From Candidatus Omnitrophota bacterium (GTDB taxonomy: Bacteria; Omnitrophota; Gorgyraeia; JABMRN01; RBG-13-46-9), in NCBI GenBank assembly GCA_024542975.1, contig JAMXCZ010000004.1, forward strand, positions 1 to 57,025: a stretch of DNA of 57,025 bases, read 5' to 3'. The notes beneath the pieces were generated by a model. It saw nothing but the letters and a program-made list of their open reading frames with translations. It did not search any database and had not been told where the DNA came from. Made by a program: the position numbers and the translations under genes. Shown here piece by piece: positions 43,241 through 50,468 of the stretch; the first letter of the stretch is position 1, and each line of letters begins with the position of its first letter.

Positions 43241-43625
43241 AAAAATTTATCCTGTGGTAGTTAATTTCAAAACCGGAATTATCGCTCATTTTTTTATTTA
43301 GCTCTTTCAATACAGGTTTATCAACATCAAAAACTCTTTTACAGTCCAGGCAATAATAATGATAGTGTATGTCGGTATTTCCGTCATAGCGGCAGCTATA
43401 TTTTCCATTGGTCAGCTCGGTGATCTGCTTCTCTTCTTTCAATGTATTTAAATTACGATATACCGTTCCAAAGCTGATGGTCGACATACGCTTTCGCCCC
43501 ATTCTAAAAATAAAATCCGCCGTAGGATGAGTTTTGACTTTTTTCAACTCTTCCAAAATAATTCTTTTTTGCTTTGTATCTCTTTTAGAAGGATAGTTTT
43601 TCATATTATTAGTAATGGTTATCAT
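43212..43625 (-). CDS. Fur/PerR-family metalloregulator 3
   Basis: 137 residues from 43625, or 130 from the ATG at 43604. Winged helix (ADFIFRMGRKRMSTISFGTVYRNL), metal region HYHYYCLDCKRVF and C-terminal CREC. More divergent from Fur1/Fur2 and shorter, PerR-like. The ATG at 43625 is 5 nt after the -10, so translation may be leaderless. Operator 43602-43638 covers both starts. Followed by a coiled-coil gene and a rubrerythrin-like gene. Confidence 0.9.
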   Translation of the reverse strand: MITITNNMKNYPSKRDTKQKRIILEELKKVKTHPTADFIFRMGRKRMSTISFGTVYRNLNTLKEEKQITELTNGKYSCRYDGNTDIHYHYYCLDCKRVFDVDKPVLKELNKKMSDNSGFEINYHRINFYGKCRECKS

Positions 43626-43659
43626 TACTAATAATATGCTAATACTGACTTTTTGTCAA
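43602..43659 (-). promoter_or_regulatory. fur3 promoter with 37-bp perfect palindrome
   Basis: TTGACA (43659-43654), 17-bp spacer, TATTAT (43636-43631). The operator CATATTATTAGTAATG-N5-CATTACTAATAATATG (43602-43638) has 16-bp perfect arms and contains AGTAATGATAACCATTACT, a 14/19 match to the classic Fur box. It covers -10, start point and start codon. Confidence 0.82.
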
Positions 43660-43682
43660 GGGAATTATTTCCAGGCAGGCAT

Positions 43683-43722
43683 AAGGAACTCTAACCTGGT
43701 TAATCTAACCAGGTTAGAAAAG
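43683..43722. repeat. 40-bp hairpin repeat, copy 1
   Basis: AAGGAACT-CTAACCTGGTTA-ATC-TAACCAGGTTAG-AAAAG. Identical to copy 2 at 44764-44803 except that the 3-nt loop is reverse-complemented (ATC versus GAT). Ends against scar 3. Confidence 0.88.
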
Positions 43723-43723
43723 A

Positions 43724-43744
43724 ATGGCGGAGAAGCAGGGATTC
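43724..43744. repeat. tRNA-Ser 3'-end fragment, scar 3 (exact att-like copy)
   Basis: 21 nt (A plus TGGCGGAGAAG, CAGGGATTC) identical, in the same orientation, to 45366-45386, the 3' end of tRNA-Ser(GGA). This is the expected mark of integration at a tRNA. 1.64 kb lies between it and the intact tRNA. Confidence 0.75.
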
Positions 43745-43804
43745 ACCCCCGTTCCTATTCAAAAGGGCTGTTTTAACACCACTTTTAACACCAGTTTGAA
43801 TCAT

Positions 43805-44137
43805 TTATTCAAATTGCTCTTTTACTCTAGGAATAAACAACACAAGTAATGGAACTGCATAATAAAGTACTTCTCTTATAACAGATTTCACCCCGAAAAA
43901 CCAAGTAATAACACTTATTATAAGGCATACGGTCGACCAACTAATCAATAATATCCGCAGCCAATTACGTCTAAAGATACCAGTACCAATTAAGAGAGTC
44001 GCTTGTAAATACGTAATAGCTAATATGCTTATAGGTGAATACTTAGCGTAAATAGTTATATTCTCAAAAATTATATAAGCTCCTACAATAATAAAGTATA
44101 AACTGCTTGTTATTTTTACAATTGCTTTTTCGTCCAT
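43805..44137 (-). CDS. Small membrane protein, related to the protein at 2543-2998
   Basis: 110 residues, four hydrophobic segments (about 8-25, 34-51, 58-75, 85-103) and an end FIPRVKEQF. FRRNWLRILLISW parallels FRQKWARILLITV in the 2543-2998 protein. Unknown function. 3 bp after the lipoprotein gene, so a two-gene unit, AT-rich, lying between the two 40-bp hairpin repeats. Confidence 0.72.
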   Translation of the reverse strand: MDEKAIVKITSSLYFIIVGAYIIFENITIYAKYSPISILAITYLQATLLIGTGIFRRNWLRILLISWSTVCLIISVITWFFGVKSVIREVLYYAVPLLVLFIPRVKEQFE

Positions 44138-44140
44138 TAT

Positions 44141-44731
44141 TTACCTCCAAACCCAACTTTTTTCAATTGAGCGAAAGTCCTCCGACCAAAGAAAATTATT
44201 ACTAATTAATGTGCTGGTCATTGCGTATATTGCTTTATGAGAAGATTCACCATTTGGTATAAAATGCATCCTCCATACCCTTTGTCCATCTCCTTGATTA
44301 TAAGACTCTATGGCTCTAGCTCCTCTTAATCCCGCAAAACTCGCTGGACCTTTTTGTACCAATATATAGTTAGAAAATTTTCCTTTGTTGGAATTTAAAA
44401 TCTGGGTTAACAAACCAGCTGCTATAGGATTTAGAGAAGAAAAAGAAGGGTCCCCTTTTGTATTTGTAACTCCTTGTTTTAGGCTAAGCTTTGACACTGC
44501 AAATTTGGCATTTTTAGTATCTTTCTCGATTAAAATCAAAGTTAAGTGAGGACCGAATTTCCTATTACTAACTTGTCTTCTCCATTCATCAGGAAATTTA
44601 AAAAAAATACCGAGTTTGGAATTATTGTATTCTGTTGCAGTAAGGCCGCACCCATTCATATAAATCATTAAGAATAATGTTGCTAATATCCCAGCTATTC
44701 TGAAGTTTTTAAAATCGAATTTCTGCTTCAT
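44141..44731 (-). CDS. Putative lipoprotein
   Basis: 196 residues. Signal region with a lipobox-like MIYMNGC (Cys 28), then a soluble domain starting NNSKLGIFFKFPDEWRR and ending NNFLWSEDFRSIEKSWVW, a layout similar to PsbP-like or MOG1-like small extracytoplasmic domains; the match is weak. AGGAGGGAGGATTT precedes the ATG. Partner of the downstream membrane protein. Confidence 0.7.
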   Translation of the reverse strand: MKQKFDFKNFRIAGILATLFLMIYMNGCGLTATEYNNSKLGIFFKFPDEWRRQVSNRKFGPHLTLILIEKDTKNAKFAVSKLSLKQGVTNTKGDPSFSSLNPIAAGLLTQILNSNKGKFSNYILVQKGPASFAGLRGARAIESYNQGDGQRVWRMHFIPNGESSHKAIYAMTSTLISNNFLWSEDFRSIEKSWVWR

Positions 44732-44763
44732 AAATCCTCCCTCCTATTTTTTTGTTAGTATAA

Positions 44764-44803
44764 AAGGAACTCTAACCTGGTTAGATTAACCAGGTTAGAA
44801 AAG
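44764..44803. repeat. 40-bp hairpin repeat, copy 2
   Basis: AAGGAACT-CTAACCTGGTTA-GAT-TAACCAGGTTAG-AAAAG. Same flanks and arms as copy 1 (43683-43722) in direct orientation; the loop alone is inverted. Sits 5 bp after the brnA stop. Confidence 0.88.
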
Positions 44804-44807
44804 TATT

Positions 44808-45041
44808 TTAAGTTGAATATTTTTCAACGTATTTATCTAATAAAAGTCGTATCATCTTTTGGTATTTTGTATGATACTTCTTCGCCTGTTGTTTGAAGAA
44901 ATTAATACTCGACTCATTTAACCTAAGCGTCACCTTCAATGATTGCTCGGGCGCAACAAGCTTATCTGGCGATGGCAGAAAATCGTTGATCTTCGCTAAT
45001 TCTCCTATAGGCATATTTCTATCGATTCTATGCTTCTTCAT
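44808..45041 (-). CDS. brnA: BrnA-type antitoxin
   Basis: 77 residues from ATG 45041 (AAAGGGG upstream), overlapping brnT by 14 bp. C-terminal ribbon-helix-helix-like LKVTLRLNESSINFFKQQAK, KYHTKYQKMIRLLLDKYV is the BrnA/CopG pattern. Binds and neutralises BrnT and represses the shared promoter in characterised systems. Confidence 0.85.
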   Translation of the reverse strand: MKKHRIDRNMPIGELAKINDFLPSPDKLVAPEQSLKVTLRLNESSINFFKQQAKKYHTKYQKMIRLLLDKYVEKYST

Positions 45042-45309
45042 AATATTTTTTCCCCTTTCTCCAATATCCTGCTCCAAATATCCTAACTTTACCGTTTCTA
45101 TACGTAAATCTTACCGTTATTACTTTTTTCCCAACTTTTCCTATGCAAAAATATCTTTCTTCCTTGCCGCTATGCCTAGAATCAATAAACACCTTTCTTT
45201 TATGGTCTCTGAATACTTGTGCCGCTGTTGCAAAATTTAATTTATGCTTACGTATATTAATGTGTTCCTTGCGCTCATCCCAAACAAAACTACCCTGGAT
45301 AACATCCAT
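45028..45309 (-). CDS. brnT: BrnT-type ribonuclease toxin
   Basis: 93 residues from ATG 45309. FVWDERKEHINIRKHKLNFATAA, VFRDHKRKVFIDSRHSGKEERY, IGKVGKKVITVRFTYRNGKV, RIFGAGYWRKGKKYYEE follow the BrnT fold with the catalytic Lys/His/Arg set. Toxin-first order with overlapping antitoxin is the normal brnTA layout. The -10 lies 6 nt before the ATG, pointing to a leaderless transcript. Confidence 0.88.
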   Translation of the reverse strand: MDVIQGSFVWDERKEHINIRKHKLNFATAAQVFRDHKRKVFIDSRHSGKEERYFCIGKVGKKVITVRFTYRNGKVRIFGAGYWRKGKKYYEEA

Positions 45310-45315
45310 ACGCAA

Positions 45316-45344
45316 AGTATACCTTATATATGGCTATTTGTCAA
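45316..45344 (-). promoter_or_regulatory. brnTA promoter
   Basis: TTGACA (45344-45339), 17-bp spacer, TATACT (45321-45316), then 6 nt to the ATG at 45309. The AAGG before the -10 is inside the spacer, so it cannot serve as ribosome-binding site. Confidence 0.78.
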
Positions 45345-45366
45345 TATAAATGTATGTATAAATATA

Positions 45367-45456
45367 TGGCGGAGAAGCAGGGATTCGAACCCTGGGTAGC
45401 CGTAAGGCTACTCCTGCTCTCCAAGCAGGTGCACTAGGCCACTATGCGACTTCTCC
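45367..45456 (-). tRNA. tRNA-Ser(GGA)
   Basis: Acceptor stem GGAGAAG/CTTCTCC with discriminator G and encoded CCA, anticodon loop TTGGAGA (GGA), long class II variable arm (GTAGCC-TTAC-GGCTAC) and T-loop GGTTCGAATCC. Its 3' half recurs at 43724-43744 and, degraded, at 42379 and 39052, so it appears to be an integration site. Confidence 0.97.
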
Positions 45457-45482
45457 AAAGGTTTAAGGTCCTTCAGCAATGG

Positions 45483-45545
45483 GCAATCCTCCTACTCGTT
45501 GGATTGCCTGCATTGCCTCAGGATCAAATTCGCTTCGCGAATTTG
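45483..45545. repeat. Two hairpins in the tRNA-Ser spacer
   Basis: GCAATCC...GGATTGC (45483-45507) and CAAATTCGC-TTC-GCGAATTTG (45525-45545). The second overlaps the CCA end of tRNA-Ser(CGA). They may guide 3' processing of the dicistronic tRNA precursor or be remnants of a dispersed repeat. Confidence 0.6.
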
Positions 45546-45634
45546 GCGGAGGGAACAGGATTCGAACCTGTGGTACTCTTTTGGAGTACAGACGCTTTCG
45601 AGGCGTCGGGTTTAAACCGCTCACCCATCCCTCC
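45544..45634 (-). tRNA. tRNA-Ser(CGA)
   Basis: Acceptor GGAGGGA/TCCCTCC, encoded CCA, anticodon loop CTCGAAA (CGA), class II variable arm (GTACTC-CAAAA-GAGTAC) and T-arm ACAGGTTCGAATCCTGT. Same orientation as tRNA-Ser(GGA), 87 bp upstream of it, likely one transcript. Confidence 0.97.
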
Positions 45635-45648
45635 GATACATATCAAAT

Positions 45649-46674
45649 CTATTTATGCGGCTCGATTATTACTTTTATTGATTTTTTGGCTTCTGCTACA
45701 AGTTGAAAGCCCTGCGAAGCGTCTTTTAGTTTTAGTCTGTGTGTAATCAGCTTCTTGACCGGCACGCGGCCTGCGCGAATAAGTTCTATTGCCTCCCGGG
45801 CATCAGAGGGACTGTTGGCGTATGATGTCGTAAATGTTACTTCATTTCGCCAAAATTTGTCGACCTGAACCGGAAGTTCTACGCCGGGTTTCGTAGAAGC
45901 GAAAAATTGGACCGTTCCTCCGCGATCTACGCATTGGAGCGCCTGAACGAAAGCGGGGAGTGACCCGGTGCACACTATGACAACATCCGCGAGCTTGTCG
46001 TCGTTTGCTTCGCGGAGGTAAGAGGCAACGTCTTCGCGCGCATTTATCGCCGCATCTGCCCCGAATTTGCGCGCTACTCCGAGACGGTGTTCGTCGGTGT
46101 CCGTCGTAATTACGCGTCCGGCCCCCATGGCGCGCGCAAGCATAAGATGTAGAAGCCCAGAAATCCCGCTCCCCAGTATGAGCACGCTCTTGCCCGGCTC
46201 TACGCGCGCTATCCGCTGTCCGCGTATAACGCATGCCAGGGGCTCGACGAACGTGCCTTCCTCGTAGGAAACCCCATCGGGTAGCACAAATACACCCCGA
46301 TCTACGTTGATTTTGGGCACCCATATATATTCCGCAAATCCCCCGGGGAAATAATTCGTCGTATGCAAAGTCTCGCAGGCCGTGTGATGGCCTGCTAAGC
46401 AATAATGGCAGGTATTGCAGGGCACGTGGTGTGAGACAAAAACACGCTCGCCTACTTTGTAGCGCCGCACACCCTCTCCTACCTCAGTAATGTCACCCGT
46501 TATCTCGTGCCCAAGGACCCGCGGGGCTTTTTTAACACGATACCATTCGAGGGCATCGGTCCCGCAAATACCACTTGCCACCACTTTTACCACCAGCTCA
46601 CCCGGCCCGGCCTTTGGTGTAGGCATTTCTTCTAAGCGAATGTCGCTGTTGTTGTAATACATTGCTACATGCAT
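45649..46674 (-). CDS. Zinc-dependent medium-chain dehydrogenase
   Basis: 341 residues. GICGTDALEWY (catalytic zinc Cys), GHEITGDITEVGEGV, structural-zinc cysteines CNTCHYCLAGHHTAC and Rossmann LGSGISGLLHLMLARAMGA. Family includes threonine, sorbitol and galactitol 1-phosphate dehydrogenases; the sequence does not settle the substrate. Encoded 4 bp after an LsrF/FbaB-like aldolase, suggesting a sugar-phosphate or polyol pathway. Confidence 0.88.
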   Translation of the reverse strand: MHVAMYYNNSDIRLEEMPTPKAGPGELVVKVVASGICGTDALEWYRVKKAPRVLGHEITGDITEVGEGVRRYKVGERVFVSHHVPCNTCHYCLAGHHTACETLHTTNYFPGGFAEYIWVPKINVDRGVFVLPDGVSYEEGTFVEPLACVIRGQRIARVEPGKSVLILGSGISGLLHLMLARAMGAGRVITTDTDEHRLGVARKFGADAAINAREDVASYLREANDDKLADVVIVCTGSLPAFVQALQCVDRGGTVQFFASTKPGVELPVQVDKFWRNEVTFTTSYANSPSDAREAIELIRAGRVPVKKLITHRLKLKDASQGFQLVAEAKKSIKVIIEPHK

Positions 46675-46678
46675 AATA

Positions 46679-47473
46679 CTATCGCGTATTCTTCACATGC
46701 TTAAATATGTTGTGGGCCTTCTTGACGCTGGTCCTCTCATGAATGAGAGCGTGTAAGGCGCGCGCCATGGCAACAGGGTGCGCATTTTGCCAAACGTTTC
46801 GTCCGAGATTCACTCCGATTGCGCCTTTTTTTAGCCCGTCATGGACAAATTTCAGTACTTGAAGCTCTGTATCGCATTTTGGTCCACCCGCTATAACAAC
46901 AGGCACAGGGCAACCCTCTACTACTTTCTCAAACCCGTCTTTGCACCAGTAGGTCTTTACGACACGCGCGCCAAGTTCCGCCGCAATACGGCACGCCAGC
47001 GCCAGGTACCGCGCCTCCATCTTCTCTGTCTCTCTTCCAACGGCGGTAATAGCCATCACGGGTATCCCGTAATTTTCGCATTCGTTTACAAGTTTTGCGA
47101 GATTCAAAAGCGTACGTTTCTCATAATCACTCCCCACAAATATGGAAATACCCACAGCGCTCGCATTAAGACGAATAATCTCCTCTATGGAAGTTGTAAG
47201 GCCTTCGTTTGCAAGGTCTTTCCCTGCCATACTCGTGCCGCCGGATACCCTCAATATTACAGGTTTCGCCCCTACAGCTTCAACGCAGGAACGCAAAACG
47301 CCCCTTGTGACAAAAAGGGCGTCGCAAAACGGAAGAAGCGGCTTTATCGTCTGGCCGGGTTTCTCAAGGCGATGTGTGGGCCCCTGGAAATACCCTTTGT
47401 CTATAGGTAGAAAAAAACATCTCCCATCAGGCTGTATGAGCCGGCTTAAACGGTTTTTAATTCCCCAGTCCAT
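46679..47473 (-). CDS. DeoC/FbaB-family class I aldolase (LsrF-like)
   Basis: 264 residues, TIM barrel. FFLPIDKGYFQGP, VILRVSGGTSMAGKD, the likely Schiff-base lysine in ARVVKTYWC and VVIAGGPKCDTELQVL are typical of the FbaB/LsrF/ADH-synthase group. Substrate unresolved (fructose 1,6-bisphosphate, AI-2 phosphate product, or an aminodehydroquinate precursor). Preceded by a small Cys-rich protein and followed by the dehydrogenase. Confidence 0.85.
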   Translation of the reverse strand: MDWGIKNRLSRLIQPDGRCFFLPIDKGYFQGPTHRLEKPGQTIKPLLPFCDALFVTRGVLRSCVEAVGAKPVILRVSGGTSMAGKDLANEGLTTSIEEIIRLNASAVGISIFVGSDYEKRTLLNLAKLVNECENYGIPVMAITAVGRETEKMEARYLALACRIAAELGARVVKTYWCKDGFEKVVEGCPVPVVIAGGPKCDTELQVLKFVHDGLKKGAIGVNLGRNVWQNAHPVAMARALHALIHERTSVKKAHNIFKHVKNTR

Positions 47474-47487
47474 TTGCGTACCTCCTT

Positions 47488-47694
47488 TTAATTTTCGGGC
47501 CTTACGATGAGATAGCCCTTATCTATCAGCCAGTGGTGAAACTGATATGTCGTATATTTACAGCTATCTTTGCAAATTGCCCGTATCTTCTCATACTCTT
47601 CGGAACCTTGCCCTGCAGCGTCTAACTTAAGCTGCACCGGGCATTTAACGCCCTTACAAAACTCCCTGCGCTTATAGTCTACGTAGCCATCCAT
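47488..47694 (-). CDS. Small four-cysteine protein, unknown
   Basis: 68 residues, REFCKGVKCPVQLKLD and AICKDSCKYTTYQFHHWLID, four conserved-looking cysteines in two C-x4-5-C / C-x3-C groups plus a His pair, suggesting a metal site. 14 bp upstream of the aldolase gene. The compact motif set and aromatic tail GYLIVRPEN suggest a real conserved family, but I do not know it by name. Confidence 0.75.
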   Translation of the reverse strand: MDGYVDYKRREFCKGVKCPVQLKLDAAGQGSEEYEKIRAICKDSCKYTTYQFHHWLIDKGYLIVRPEN

Positions 47695-47753
47695 GTCAAA
47701 AACCTTTCCCTCTCAATGAATATATTTATACCAAAGATTGGCGAGAAAAGCAA

Positions 47754-49643
47754 TTAAAGATACTTATCACTCCACCATTTGAGGACAAAAAGAAACCAAA
47801 GTTCGCGGTTATAATCAACGGGGCCGCGTTTATGCAGATTGAAAAGCCTTATCGCGCTATCGGTATTCACGAGGTCTTCTTTGCCTTTGCTTTTCATGCA
47901 ATCCATGAAAAGTTGCTGCAGCTTTTTATTCTTCTTAAACCACGGCCCTATAGGCACCTCAAAGCCCTTTTTGGAACGCGTATGAAGTTCTTTGGGAAGC
48001 AGGTTTTTTGCTGCCTTTAACAGGATATACTTACGCCTGTTTCCCCTTATCTTAAGGCTCCCGGACAGGGAAAACACCTCGCTTACCAGCCTATGGTCAA
48101 GAAATGGCACGCGAACCTCAAGCGAGGCGAGCATGCTCATTCTATCAACCTTTACGAGCATATCATCTACAAGGCTGATCTTTGAATCTGCATATGAACT
48201 TTTGTTTATCAAATCAGCTTTGGATCCTGTGAAATAGTTGCCTACCGCGTTAAATATCTCTTTTCCGCCCGCACCGTTATTAAGGTCAAAATTGACGACC
48301 TTCTTCTTCTCGCATTCGCTAAAATGCGTCATCCAGCTGATATGGCTATGGATATCGCCCCGGCCCATGCCGGTTGTCATTTTTTTCACACGCCTTTTGT
48401 GGCTGCCAAAAAGAGTGCTCTCAAAATCTTCCAGGGCGCGGCCAAAAAAAGTTCTGAGCAAGGCGCCTGATACGGACGGCAAAAATAAAGGATTCTTTTG
48501 CATTAACATCCCGATATATTTATTGTATCCGCCGAAAAGCTCATCTCCGCCGTCTCCCGATAAAGCGACTTTTACGTGTTTGCGCGTCGCCCTGGAAACA
48601 ATGAAGGTGGGCAGGCACGAAGAATCGGCAAATGGCTCGTCAAAAGAATCCAAAATATGCGGTACGCAATCGAGAATATCCTCATATTTTAATTTTATCT
48701 CCGTGTGCTCCGTATCGTACATTTCGGAAACTTTTTTCGCGTAAAATGTTTCGTCAAATTGCGGCTCATCCGGGAATCCGATAGTAAAGGTCTTGGGTTT
48801 TCTGGAGGAGGCTTTCGCCATAAACGCTACTATAAGAGACGAATCTATGCCACCGCTTAAAAAGGCGCCGAGCGGCACATCGCTTATGAGCCTTAAGCTT
48901 ATCGAATCGGAAAGTAGTCGGGTGATTTTTTCGCATGCCTCATCTTCGTTTTTATTATCGCCCGGTGTGAAATCCCAGTATTTCTTTATCGTAAAGTTTT
49001 TCGCCGGTATATTTAATTCCAGATACTCGGCGGGTTTAAGTTTTTTTATTCTTTTAAACGCCGTCCTGCCGAACGATATATATCCGAGGGATAAATATTC
49101 GGAAAGTGCGGTAAAGTCTAACTCTTTGTCAATATTTTCGCATTTCAGGATCGCCTTGATCTCCGAAGCAAACGCAAATTTTTCATTATCACGATAATAA
49201 TAGAGTGGTTTTATGCCTATCCTGTCTCTTGCAAGAATGAGTTTTTTTCTTTTTTTGTCGTATATGGAGAAAGCAAACATCCCGTTTAATTTATCCAGGA
49301 ACCCCATCCCCTCTTCCTCATAAAGATGAAGGAGGACTTCACCGTCGGAATTGGATTTAAATCTATGGCCTTTCCCCAAAAGCGCCTTTTTAAGCTCGAG
49401 GTAATTATATATTTCGCCGTTAAAGACAGCCCATACGGATCCGTCTTCGTTACTCATCGGCTCACGGGCAGATTCCGACAGGTCGATAATGCTTAAGCGC
49501 GAATGTGTAAGTCCCACCGGCCCGTCCGCATAGACACCGCGGTCGTCGGGGCCACGATGTAGAAGCGCCTGGCGCATTGATTCGAGCTCACCGGATTTGA
49601 CCGGCTCACTGTTTAAATTAATTCGACCCGCAATTCCACACAT
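47754..49643 (-). CDS. asnB: Asparagine synthase (glutamine-hydrolysing)
   Basis: 629 residues. MCGIAG with the catalytic Cys2, GATase II domain (1-200), then synthetase domain with the ATP-pyrophosphatase loop AFLSGGIDSSLIVAF and ALSGDGGDELFGGY. Makes asparagine, or an amide in cell-surface or secondary metabolism for the longer 600+ residue forms. Monocistronic between a zinc protein and tRNA-Ser(TGA). Confidence 0.95.
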   Translation of the reverse strand: MCGIAGRINLNSEPVKSGELESMRQALLHRGPDDRGVYADGPVGLTHSRLSIIDLSESAREPMSNEDGSVWAVFNGEIYNYLELKKALLGKGHRFKSNSDGEVLLHLYEEEGMGFLDKLNGMFAFSIYDKKRKKLILARDRIGIKPLYYYRDNEKFAFASEIKAILKCENIDKELDFTALSEYLSLGYISFGRTAFKRIKKLKPAEYLELNIPAKNFTIKKYWDFTPGDNKNEDEACEKITRLLSDSISLRLISDVPLGAFLSGGIDSSLIVAFMAKASSRKPKTFTIGFPDEPQFDETFYAKKVSEMYDTEHTEIKLKYEDILDCVPHILDSFDEPFADSSCLPTFIVSRATRKHVKVALSGDGGDELFGGYNKYIGMLMQKNPLFLPSVSGALLRTFFGRALEDFESTLFGSHKRRVKKMTTGMGRGDIHSHISWMTHFSECEKKKVVNFDLNNGAGGKEIFNAVGNYFTGSKADLINKSSYADSKISLVDDMLVKVDRMSMLASLEVRVPFLDHRLVSEVFSLSGSLKIRGNRRKYILLKAAKNLLPKELHTRSKKGFEVPIGPWFKKNKKLQQLFMDCMKSKGKEDLVNTDSAIRLFNLHKRGPVDYNRELWFLFVLKWWSDKYL

Positions 49644-49661
49644 TATTCACTTCCTATTATT

Positions 49662-49702
49662 AGGGACACAGCCCATTTTCTTTTTAAATGGGATGTGTCC
49701 CT
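49662..49702. repeat. GGGACACA...TGTGTCCC hairpin
   Basis: AGGGACACA-GCCCATTT pairs with AAATGGGA-TGTGTCCCT around CTTTTT-type loop. It is downstream of tRNA-Ser(TGA) and could end its transcript, but has no T-run after the stem on the minus strand. Confidence 0.55.
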
Positions 49703-49711
49703 ATGTTTATA

Positions 49712-49801
49712 TGGCGGAGGAAGTAGGATTCGAACCCACGGTTCTCTTGCGAGAACAACGGTTTTCAAGACCGCCCGTTTAAACCACTCACGCATTCCTC
49801 C
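49712..49801 (-). tRNA. tRNA-Ser(TGA)
   Basis: Acceptor GGAGGAA/TTCCTCC, encoded CCA, anticodon loop CTTGAAA (TGA), variable arm GTTCTC-GCAA-GAGAAC, T-arm GTGGGTTCGAATCCTAC. Lies directly downstream of the serS/membrane-protein pair. Confidence 0.97.
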
Positions 49802-49805
49802 CCGA

Positions 49806-50468
49806 TTAACCGAATAGCCTATTAAAAAGTCCGAGATAAATATCTTTGGACAAAATGAATGTGTCCTTTGCGAACGCTGCGAATGATATACTTTTAAAAA
49901 TAAGGCTTAGTGTAAAAAGCATTATGAAAATGTTAGATGTGTATATCAGAAATACAGAAAACAAAAGCCCCGTTTTTACGATATCGGGCTGGCGCATTTT
50001 CATTACTTCTATCGTCATAAAGATGTGGAAACTCATCGTGAAGCCTATTAGAAACATAAATTCGTTGAAAAACCTTGATGCGCCGTATACTGCGGATATG
50101 CCCCAAAATACTGCTATTAGAAAAATCGTATGGATCGGCACAAAATAGGGGCTTAATCGTATGAAAACGTTCGACTTCGTAGTAGTTACGCTCCCGCCTG
50201 CCCGGGATATTTTGAATGACGTAACCTTTCCGCCGCATATCCACGCTGCCAGGACGTGCATAATCTCGTGGCCCAATGCGTAAATATACATGGGCTTCAT
50301 AAAAACTATGTGAAAGATCGGATAGGCGAAAAATCCTCCTATTAGCAAAAACGAGTTTGCGTTAAACAGGCTCAAAGCTTCCAGGCTCCGCAAAAAAGCC
50401 TTTGTGCAGGACATGACGACCGGAAAAAAAACTATCGCCGACAGTATTTTAAGCGCTTTTAATAACAT
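49806..50468 (-). CDS. Membrane protein with HExxH, possible M50B-like protease
   Basis: 220 residues, about five membrane helices. [18 protein letters not shown] (residues 66-83) holds an HExxH zinc motif within a membrane segment, followed by a second-half region without a clear NPDG motif. It resembles small site-2-type metalloproteases, but the second metal ligand is not obvious. Overlaps serS by 20 bp. Confidence 0.65.
   Translation of the reverse strand: MLLKALKILSAIVFFPVVMSCTKAFLRSLEALSLFNANSFLLIGGFFAYPIFHIVFMKPMYIYALGHEIMHVLAAWICGGKVTSFKISRAGGSVTTTKSNVFIRLSPYFVPIHTIFLIAVFWGISAVYGASRFFNEFMFLIGFTMSFHIFMTIEVMKMRQPDIVKTGLLFSVFLIYTSNIFIMLFTLSLIFKSISFAAFAKDTFILSKDIYLGLFNRLFG

Noticed and set aside
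45479-45706. Plus-strand open frames crossing the tRNA-Ser genes
   Set aside because: They run antisense through tRNA sequence and the dehydrogenase end.
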